A DNA stretch of 5,195 bases, taken from CAZJYI01 sp964550025 (GTDB lineage Bacteria > Verrucomicrobiota > Kiritimatiellia > UBA8416 > CAYOBW01). Made by a program: the position numbers and the translations under genes. The first letter of the stretch is position 1; the number at the start of each line of letters is the position of its first letter. Shown here one piece after another: positions 1 through 5,195 of this stretch. The notes under the pieces are model-generated. The model saw nothing but the letters and a program-made list of their open reading frames with translations. It ran no database searches and had not been told where the DNA came from. The stretch covers positions 1 through 5,195 of the forward strand of contig CAZJYI010000353.1 in assembly GCA_964550025.1 (NCBI GenBank), written 5' to 3'.

Positions 1-22
1 CCTCTTCCTCCCCAAATAGGCT

Positions 23-105
23 GTTCGCGCAAATTCGAGATTGGCAATCAAAACAGGTCAGAGTTGAGTGAACAAGGGTGATGCCAATCTCGGATTTGCG
101 CGGAC
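23..105. repeat. Long near-perfect inverted repeat (24-bp arms, 35-base loop)
   Basis: The left arm at 23-46 is the reverse complement of the right arm at 82-105. All 24 positions pair except two T/G oppositions (35 with 93, and 25 with 103), which would be wobble pairs in RNA. The core reads CGCGCAAATTCGAGATTGGC on the left. The 35-base loop (47-81) has no obvious structure. Neither strand has a T-run after the stem, so it does not look like a rho-independent terminator. It lies in gene-free DNA about 190 bases before the first gene. It could be a small non-autonomous hairpin element, a relic of one, or a structured RNA leader; the sequence alone does not decide. Confidence 0.85.
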
Positions 106-154
106 CTCTTCTCCGAGTCTCCGTGCCTCTAGCGCAGCGGGTGGTGAATTTCGG
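104..154. repeat. Pyrimidine-rich tract with tandem octamers, dispersed-repeat-like
   Basis: The tract contains two adjacent imperfect octamers, TCTCCGAG (110-117) and TCTCCGTG (118-125), then CCTCT and, a little further on, GTGGTGAA (141-148). The pattern of a CTCCGTG-CCTCT run ending in GTGGTGAA resembles a family of intergenic repeats that I recall from several environmental bacterial genomes. That similarity is from memory and was not searched. The tract begins where the right arm of the long inverted repeat ends, so the two may be one composite unit. A 60-codon open frame crosses it (from a GTG/TTG-type or ATG start near 68 to 250), but it has no recognisable protein features and is probably not a gene. 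Confidence 0.4.
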
Positions 155-218
155 AATCGGGTTTTTGGATGGCATGCTGAACACGCTAGCAAAATCGGGT
201 ATTTGTGGCCCGATATTG
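155..218. repeat. Hairpin (190-218) with partial upstream direct repeat
   Basis: Positions 190-199 pair with 209-218 around a 9-base loop, with one A/A mismatch (193 with 215); the inner six pairs are ATCGGG/CCCGAT. The left arm and loop also resemble an upstream stretch: AATCGGGTTTTTG at 155-167 and AATCGGGTATTTG at 193-205 differ at one base and lie 38 bases apart. The hairpin ends 77 bases before the oxidoreductase start. It could be an operator for a regulator acting on the operon, or part of the repeat-rich spacer. There is no T-run after it, so a terminator is unlikely. Confidence 0.45.
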
Positions 219-239
219 GGTCCTATGGGATGGTAGTGA

Positions 240-267
240 TCGAAAGTTGAAGATTGAAAATTGGTGA
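240..267. repeat. Imperfect heptamer array, TTGAARA type
   Basis: Four consecutive 7-base units can be aligned: TCGAAAG (240-246), TTGAAGA (247-253), TTGAAAA (254-260) and TTGGTGA (261-267). The middle two differ by one base; the outer two are more diverged. The array is A-rich, unlike the GC-rich genes nearby, and sits just upstream of the first ribosome binding site. A -35-like TTGAAG lies inside it at 247-252, but the region 17 bases downstream is only a poor -10 match, so I do not call a promoter. Confidence 0.4.
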
Positions 268-282
268 CTAAGACAGAGGTTT

Positions 283-290
283 GAGGAGAA
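283..290 (+). promoter_or_regulatory. Ribosome binding site that decides the oxidoreductase start
   Basis: GAGGAGAA at 283-290 is a strong Shine-Dalgarno match with 5 bases between it and the ATG at 296. An in-frame TTG at 281 would lie partly inside this site, and it would add five residues before the conserved first beta strand, so 296 is preferred. Confidence 0.85.
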
Positions 291-295
291 GCGAG

Positions 296-1309
296 ATGTA
301 CAAGGTTGGGATCATTGGATTGGGGCATATTGCGTCGGCTTATGGTGGCGGATATACGCATGTCGGTGGCATTGCGGAGAGCGACAAGGTTGAACTGACG
401 GCCATCGCCGACATCTCGGCAGGGGCGCACGAAAAGTTCAACGAGCAGTGGGGAGACAAGTTTCTCGACACCACACGTTACAACGGCTACGAGGAGATGT
501 TCGATGCCGAGGATCTGGATATTGTGGCGGTCTGCACACGCGGCCCTCACCACTATGCGGTCATGATGGACGTGATTAAGGCTGGCCCGAAGGCCATCTT
601 TCTTGAAAAACCCCCAACCTGCTCTTTAGCAGAGATGGACAACGTCAACGCCGCCGCCAAGGCTGCGGGCATTCCGATCACGGTGTCTTACTCGAGACAC
701 TGGGGGCCTCACGTCATCAGGATGGCCCACCTCATCAAAGAAGGTCTTATCGGGGACGTCACATCGGTCGTTGGCCACTGCGGGCATGCCATGCTTTCTT
801 TTGCCAGTCACCAGACCGACATGATCTGCCAGTTTGCCGGCTATGACCCTACAGCCGTCTATGCGCGGGGAACCGTCCCCAGTGACGACGTACCTGAGGG
901 CTATGAACCCGAACCGGCTGTTCGAAGCATGATCATTGAATTCAGCAGTGGCATCCTGGGAACCCAGGTAGAGGTCGCAGGTGAGCTCGGAGCTTTCGCC
1001 TGTACCATCCAGGGAACAGAGGGCCGCGCGTGTGTCGCGTTTTACAAGCCGGCCGCTGCCTGGGACAAGAAGGGCGACCCTATCGATCTGAGCAAACATG
1101 ATATCCCCGAAATGGGTACCAGTCCCTTCAAAGTCGCCTACGAACAGATTGCCGCTCATCTTGACGGGGGATCTCTGCCCGATTGTACCGATGACCATTA
1201 CATCACGGTACACGAAATCGGCTTTGCCGGTATCGAAAGTATCCATACAGGCCATCGCGTCGAGTTGCCGAATCAGAACCGAACCCGGAAGATCTTCGCC
1301 AATGGATAG
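296..1309 (+). CDS. Gfo/Idh/MocA-family NAD(P)-dependent oxidoreductase
   Basis: This 337-residue protein is a normal-length member of the Gfo/Idh/MocA family, cytoplasmic dehydrogenases that act on sugars, inositols and their derivatives. An N-terminal Rossmann fold is visible: strand VGIIGLGHIA (residues 4-13) with the nucleotide-binding GxGxxA motif, then a second strand ending in Asp39 (TAIAD), a common NAD-ribose-binding position. VCTRGPHH (79-86) is the usual VxTPxxxH-like loop. EKPP at 104-107 is the family EKP motif, so Lys105 is the expected catalytic and cofactor-contacting lysine. SHQTDM (171-176) matches the family's HxxD element, with His172 and Asp175 as catalytic candidates. 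The C-terminal half is the alpha/beta substrate domain. No signal peptide is present. It is the first gene of the cluster, 31 bases before the lipoprotein gene. The substrate is unknown; the neighbours suggest a glycan-derived sugar. The retained EKP motif argues for a dehydrogenase, but a related glycosidase (GH109-like) is not excluded. Confidence 0.93.
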   Translation: MYKVGIIGLGHIASAYGGGYTHVGGIAESDKVELTAIADISAGAHEKFNEQWGDKFLDTTRYNGYEEMFDAEDLDIVAVCTRGPHHYAVMMDVIKAGPKAIFLEKPPTCSLAEMDNVNAAAKAAGIPITVSYSRHWGPHVIRMAHLIKEGLIGDVTSVVGHCGHAMLSFASHQTDMICQFAGYDPTAVYARGTVPSDDVPEGYEPEPAVRSMIIEFSSGILGTQVEVAGELGAFACTIQGTEGRACVAFYKPAAAWDKKGDPIDLSKHDIPEMGTSPFKVAYEQIAAHLDGGSLPDCTDDHYITVHEIGFAGIESIHTGHRVELPNQNRTRKIFANG

Positions 1310-1340
1310 CCACCAGCGAACCACCAGAGGACATGACATC

Positions 1341-4300
1341 ATGAAACGGCTACTGACAACCAGACTGATCGGCGTCGCCGGCGCGCTCCTTTTGGCCAGC
1401 TGCATGGTCCGAAGCCCCGAAAGTGACACATCCCGCCCTTCAGCGGAGGTCCGCAGGAGCTTCTCTTTCGGCTACTGGCCGGATGGCTGGCGGAAGGTCG
1501 CGACGGATACGTCACCGGATGCTCTGGCATTTGAAACCGGCTATTATGGATTCCTGCTGAATATGGATGACCTGGCAAATCCGCGGTTCGGCCTGTTTGA
1601 CGACGATGTCGACTATCAGTCGGCTCTGCAGACCGGCACGCGGGGCCTGGCTGGACTCCAGCCCGCGGAACTGAACATCGAGCTTGAGACGGGTGGCAGC
1701 ATCTACCGGGCGGTGACCTGCAAATCCGGAACGGCCGAAGGCGTTCAGCGCCTGAAGCACACGCGGCTTTGGGAGTCGGGCCGCTACGTGCAGCATTTTG
1801 ATGTGCAGGATCTGGTGTTCAAGGACGCGGAAGGAAACAAGCTGAGCTGCTACGGCGACCTGCACCTGGTGGGGTGGCCCGGCAGCTTGACTCTGACCAC
1901 TGAGCTGATGCCGGATCTGGTGTACTCGCAGGGGCTGAGCGAGGGTGTGTCAGGCCCGGGAGTTTGCATCGTCGACAGCCCACTTGACGTTCCGCACGAT
2001 CCCAGCCTGGAGCCGACGGACCTCACCGTGGAGTGTTGGTTCAAGCTGCCTGAGGGTATGGAGGGAGAAGACGGTTGGGTGCTCTGCAAGAACGGGAACG
2101 AATGGGAAGAAGGCTGCTACGGGTTCCTGCTCACCCATAACGGCAAGAAAGCGTCTGCCTATATGAACATCGGCGGGGGGAGCAAGCATGCATACCACGT
2201 CTATCAGCGAGGCGAGTTGCGCAAGAACGAATGGGCCCACCTGGCTCTCACTTATGATGGATCAACCATGTCCTTCTATGTCAACGGACAGCTTCAGAAC
2301 ACCCATGAAATCGGGAAGGTGCGAGTGCCGGGCAAAGGACTCTTGCGTCTCGGACGGCGTGGCGATGGGCTTTTTGGAATCGCGAAGGGGCTCTACGACC
2401 AGGTCCGGGTGTGGAATCGTGCCCTGTCACCGGGAGAGCTTGCGGCCCATACCAAGGCTCCGGCTACGTTGTCGACGCGTGCCGGCCTGGTGTACGAGCG
2501 TGACTTCGACAACTTGGAGGCGGTGCCCCCATCTCCTGTCTGGACCGACGCGACGTTACGCATGTCGCTGAAGGCGGGAGAATCGGCGTGGAGCGAAGAA
2601 GCGGTGGTGCCGGGCGAGTGGCGGAAAGGGGATAAGAAGAAGTTCTCGCTCGCCTGTAACATACAGGGAGCCCGAACCGTTGACGACAGCACTGTCGTCC
2701 GGGTCCGGACCGCCAATGGTCAGCAAACATTTCCGGTGAAATTCGTTGAGAAGATCAACTGCCGACAGACGCTGGTCGAGAACTACACACGCAGTTGGCA
2801 GGGCGGCACCCATGCCGACGGAGGCGCGGGTAACAATTACGATGAGTTTCTGATCGAAGTGGAGAATTCCGGGACGGCTGCACAGCGTGTGCCATTCCAG
2901 TTCCGAATGCCGCGTGTTCCGGGGGTCACCGGCTTCGTCCCTCTGCTGTGCGAAGAAGACGGGACGCCCACGGGCATTCCCGTCCAGCTCAGCAAGAACT
3001 GGCACAACCCACAAGAGAACGGCCTGTTCGGCTACATGTTTCTGCCGGCAGAGCCGGGACGGACGACCTATCTCTTGCGGATAGTCTACGGGTTCTACGG
3101 CACCATTCCCTCGGCCAGCCACGCGCAGCTTTCGCTGGTGGGCTGGGGGCTCAACGGGCGTTGGGACCAACTGGCCATCGGAAGTTGGGGTGAGGTTATT
3201 TGCTTCGACATGGATATGAGTGCCACCGAGGTGGCGATCACAGATGTCCGCGGGTTGTACCTGCGCAACGGCAAGGATGGCGACAAATGGGGTTGGTCCG
3301 ACGGCGGCTGGGGCGGCGACTGGCTCCGTGTCCAGAACACCGAGGGCGAGAAGCTGGCCTTCAGCGAGATGAAGACCGCCTACCTGGCCCATGGGCCTTG
3401 TCTGACGGATGTCCACTATGACGGCGCCTACGGTCCCGGCCCCGAGGTGGATCTGCAAGCCACCGTCCGCATGCCGCGCGTCGATGACCATGCCCGGACC
3501 TTCAACACGCTGCGCTACACCTTCAACGAAGAAGTCAGCACCGAAGGTGCCTGGCTTTACAAAATGGGCGGCGGCTGGTTCGTTTCGCCCAAGATCGCCT
3601 ACGGCAACCGCGACGGTCTGATCGCCGAGCACGATGTTCCCCAGACCGGTCTGAAGCCCGGCGACGTGCTGCGTCCACCGGTGACGCTCACCGACGATGG
3701 CCCGTGGTGGGTGGCGTACCCCGGCGGCCACATCGGCGACGGGCGGACCTGGGGCACCGGCAGCCGCGCCCTGATCGTTCGCAGCTACCGGGCCTCTTTC
3801 GGCGGCAAGCTGGTCGAGAACCCGACGATTGCCTTTCCGGTGAACGACCGGAAATTCAAGGAAGGACAGACCGATATCAACCTGTTGCTGGTTCCGCCCA
3901 CGGCCGTGAAGCGTTTTCGGCCGGGTGACTTCGTGGCACTGGACGTGGAATGGATCGTGGTACCGCGTGTCGCGGACGACTATTACGGACCCAACGAGAC
4001 GTTCCGGAAACATCTCGAAGAAGACCCGCGATCCTGGAAAACCGTGCATCGCGCGGCGGTCGGAAACAACCTGGAAGTCAATGTGGCGGGAGGGGAGCTG
4101 AAAAGCCGATTCCCCATTATTATAGAAACCACGAAGCCTGAAGTAACCATCGATATCAAGGGCGGTCTCGGCTATGTCCCGATTCGCTTTGACGGTCTGG
4201 CAACTGCGGATGGTTATGCGTTGTACGAAGTGGTCGATGGCGAAGAAAAGCCGCTCGATCAATCCCGGCACGGCAACGATTTCTGGCAGACCGACTACGA

Positions 4301-4394
4301 CACTAATACAGGAACTTATTGGATGACATTCAACATCACGCTCGACGACAAACCGACATCCAGATGGGTACTCAGGCGGGGAGGCCGATCATGA
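1341..4394 (+). CDS. Large LamG-domain lipoprotein, putative glycan-binding surface protein
   Basis: This 1017-residue protein opens with a lipoprotein signal peptide: basic MKRLLTTR, hydrophobic LIGVAGALLLAS, and a lipobox LASC with Cys21 as the expected lipidated residue. Met22 follows rather than Asp, which under the E. coli Lol rule would favour the outer membrane. Residues about 40-203 are beta-rich and unassigned. Residues about 205-385 read as a LamG-like (concanavalin A-like jelly-roll) domain: DLTVECWFKLPEG, WAHLALTYDG, MSFYVNGQ, and a closing YDQVRVWNRALSPGEL. Residues about 400-1017 are again beta-rich and aromatic, with a Trp/Gly/Asp-rich segment (643-661), YYGPNE (881-886) and a C-terminal HGNDFWQTDYD (977-987). 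No catalytic motif is recognised. Translation from ATG 1341 is preferred: it begins the signal peptide and has AGAGG at 1326-1330. The frame stays open upstream to 1098, inside the oxidoreductase gene, but that stretch has no signal-like features; ATG 1302 is an in-frame alternative that would bury the signal peptide. Binding of a polysaccharide is inferred from LamG and neighbours; it could equally be an uncharacterised enzyme. Confidence 0.88.
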   Translation: MKRLLTTRLIGVAGALLLASCMVRSPESDTSRPSAEVRRSFSFGYWPDGWRKVATDTSPDALAFETGYYGFLLNMDDLANPRFGLFDDDVDYQSALQTGTRGLAGLQPAELNIELETGGSIYRAVTCKSGTAEGVQRLKHTRLWESGRYVQHFDVQDLVFKDAEGNKLSCYGDLHLVGWPGSLTLTTELMPDLVYSQGLSEGVSGPGVCIVDSPLDVPHDPSLEPTDLTVECWFKLPEGMEGEDGWVLCKNGNEWEEGCYGFLLTHNGKKASAYMNIGGGSKHAYHVYQRGELRKNEWAHLALTYDGSTMSFYVNGQLQNTHEIGKVRVPGKGLLRLGRRGDGLFGIAKGLYDQVRVWNRALSPGELAAHTKAPATLSTRAGLVYERDFDNLEAVPPSPVWTDATLRMSLKAGESAWSEEAVVPGEWRKGDKKKFSLACNIQGARTVDDSTVVRVRTANGQQTFPVKFVEKINCRQTLVENYTRSWQGGTHADGGAGNNYDEFLIEVENSGTAAQRVPFQFRMPRVPGVTGFVPLLCEEDGTPTGIPVQLSKNWHNPQENGLFGYMFLPAEPGRTTYLLRIVYGFYGTIPSASHAQLSLVGWGLNGRWDQLAIGSWGEVICFDMDMSATEVAITDVRGLYLRNGKDGDKWGWSDGGWGGDWLRVQNTEGEKLAFSEMKTAYLAHGPCLTDVHYDGAYGPGPEVDLQATVRMPRVDDHARTFNTLRYTFNEEVSTEGAWLYKMGGGWFVSPKIAYGNRDGLIAEHDVPQTGLKPGDVLRPPVTLTDDGPWWVAYPGGHIGDGRTWGTGSRALIVRSYRASFGGKLVENPTIAFPVNDRKFKEGQTDINLLLVPPTAVKRFRPGDFVALDVEWIVVPRVADDYYGPNETFRKHLEEDPRSWKTVHRAAVGNNLEVNVAGGELKSRFPIIIETTKPEVTIDIKGGLGYVPIRFDGLATADGYALYEVVDGEEKPLDQSRHGNDFWQTDYDTNTGTYWMTFNITLDDKPTSRWVLRRGGRS
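4378..4384 (+). promoter_or_regulatory. Ribosome binding site for the hydrolase, inside the lipoprotein gene
   Basis: GGGGAGG lies within the last codons of the lipoprotein gene, 6 bases before the ATG at 4391. With the ATGA start/stop overlap at 4391-4394 it supports this start and points to translational coupling of the two genes. Confidence 0.8.
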
Positions 4395-5195
4395 ATCGCG
4401 ACCAAACCTCATCTCACGGGCATGTGGACTACGCGTCTTTCCTTGCCAGCCACGACATGACCTGGGATCACATTCCCCATCGTTGGGAAGTGGCCCCATA
4501 CACCGGCAATGGCATGGTCGGTTTCCTATTCTATCGCAGCACAGACGACGCCAGGAACCAGATTTCCATTCATGTCGGGCGGCATGATTACTACGATCAC
4601 CGGCTGCCGTTCGACGGACACGAGTGCCTGTGGATCTACCGCTGCCGCCTGCCGCTGGGCCGCTTCAATCTTGAATCGAATGGCGATGTTACAGGTGTCG
4701 ACCTGCGCCTGGATCTGTGGAATGCTGAGCTTACGGGCACAGTGACGACTACACGTGGCCATTACACGGTGCGCGGACTGACCCACAGTGGGTGCGACGT
4801 CATCTATTTTGAACTTCAGGAGCAGGACGGTGAGTCGGTCCGGATAAGCTGGATACCAGAGCGGCCGACATCATCGGTGCGGGAGCGGATCAAAGATGGT
4901 GCAGGCCCACAAGGTCCGGACTGGGACAAGATGCGCGAAGCGCCCTACCCTATACCTCCAGAACCTACTCTTAGCACAGACAAAACCAGACAGTTCTGTC
5001 TCCAGCCGCTTCATGATCATCGTGGCCAGACGACCACGGGATGGGAAGTCATGGGCGACGCCAACGGCAGACAGGTTTTGATCGCAAGTATCCACCACAG
5101 CGTTCCGGAGAAAAACAGCCTGGAGATAGCGAGCAAGAACCTGCTGCAGGCCCGAGCCCTGCTGGAGAACGGCACGTTTTCCTCATCGCACCGGG
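4391..5195 (+). CDS. GH95-like glycoside hydrolase, N-terminal part (cut by window end)
   Basis: The open frame runs from ATG 4391 to the window edge without a stop: 268 complete codons and one extra base. The visible part resembles the N-terminal beta-sandwich domain that precedes the (alpha/alpha)6 barrel in GH95 and related clan enzymes (alpha-L-fucosidases, alpha-L-galactosidases). Typical features are TGNGMVGFLFY (38-48), matching the family's GNGxxGxxxY-type signature, then GRHDYYDHR (63-71), LPLGRFNL (87-94) and LDLWNAELTGTV (107-118). The catalytic barrel and its acid/base residues lie beyond the window, so activity and completeness cannot be judged. No signal peptide is seen: the N-terminus MNRDQTSSHGHVDY is polar, which suggests a cytoplasmic enzyme or an unusual export route. 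The start overlaps the lipoprotein stop by four bases and has a good ribosome binding site. The family call is by motif pattern; a DUF-type six-hairpin glycosidase close to GH95 is the main alternative. Fucose-related specificity is only a family-level guess. Confidence 0.75.
   Translation, partial: MNRDQTSSHGHVDYASFLASHDMTWDHIPHRWEVAPYTGNGMVGFLFYRSTDDARNQISIHVGRHDYYDHRLPFDGHECLWIYRCRLPLGRFNLESNGDVTGVDLRLDLWNAELTGTVTTTRGHYTVRGLTHSGCDVIYFELQEQDGESVRISWIPERPTSSVRERIKDGAGPQGPDWDKMREAPYPIPPEPTLSTDKTRQFCLQPLHDHRGQTTTGWEVMGDANGRQVLIASIHHSVPEKNSLEIASKNLLQARALLENGTFSSSHR

Noticed and set aside
1..81. Possible tail of an upstream gene in frame 1 (stop at 79-81)
   Set aside because: Only 26 codons are visible, they overlap the inverted repeat, and nothing in them is recognisable.
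23..105. Rho-independent terminator or integron attC site
   Set aside because: No T-run follows the stem on either strand and the 35-base loop is too long for a typical terminator; the GTTRRRY/RYYYAAC core sites of attC are not seen.
68..250. 60-codon open frame in the upstream spacer
   Set aside because: It runs through the right arm of the inverted repeat and the repeat-like tract, has no clear ribosome binding site, and its product shows no recognisable domain.
247..275. Sigma-70 promoter with TTGAAG as the -35 box
   Set aside because: The hexamer at the correct spacing (270-275) matches TATAAT poorly, and the TTGAAG is explained by the heptamer array.
1098..1340. N-terminal extension of the lipoprotein frame back to 1098
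   Set aside because: It overlaps the oxidoreductase coding sequence and would put 81 non-conserved residues before a well-formed lipoprotein signal peptide.
626..1429. Minus-strand open frame (267 codons) opposite the oxidoreductase
   Set aside because: Antisense shadow of a clear Gfo/Idh/MocA gene that also spans the gene junction; no family motifs.
2556..4271. Long minus-strand open frame (571 codons) opposite the lipoprotein gene
   Set aside because: It lies wholly antisense to a gene with a signal peptide and LamG motifs. Its translation shows no recognisable domain, and GC-rich codon bias explains an antisense frame without stops.

Overview
The window reads as part of a bacterial carbohydrate-utilisation cluster. 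All three recognisable genes lie on the + strand and fill about 94% of the sequence: a Gfo/Idh/MocA-type NAD(P)-dependent oxidoreductase (296-1309), a very large LamG-containing lipoprotein (1341-4394), and the start of a GH95-like glycoside hydrolase that runs off the right edge (4391-5195). A lipoprotein signal peptide indicates a bacterium. The mix of a LamG lipoprotein, a Gfo/Idh/MocA enzyme, a GH95-like enzyme and repeat-rich spacer DNA is what I would expect of a Planctomycetota/Verrucomicrobiota/Kiritimatiellota/Lentisphaerota-type polysaccharide degrader. That placement is inference from gene style, not from a marker gene.

Layout. Positions 1-295 contain no convincing gene. They hold a near-perfect long inverted repeat (arms 23-46 and 82-105), a pyrimidine-rich tract with tandem octamers that resembles dispersed intergenic repeats, a second smaller hairpin (190-218) with a partial direct repeat of its left arm, and an imperfect heptamer array (240-267). 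A strong ribosome binding site then leads into the oxidoreductase. The oxidoreductase and lipoprotein genes are 31 bases apart. The lipoprotein and hydrolase genes overlap by four bases (ATGA), so translational coupling and one operon are likely.

How the genes may work together (inference). The lipoprotein would be anchored in the envelope and bind glycan through its LamG jelly roll and other beta-rich regions. The GH95-like enzyme would remove terminal sugars such as alpha-L-fucose or alpha-galactose; its N-terminus shows no export signal. The oxidoreductase would oxidise or reduce a released sugar or derivative in the cytoplasm. The substrate cannot be read from the sequence. The least described part is the roughly 800 residues of the lipoprotein outside its LamG domain, which I cannot assign to a named family. 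No tRNA, rRNA, CRISPR array, transposase or convincing rho-independent terminator was seen.
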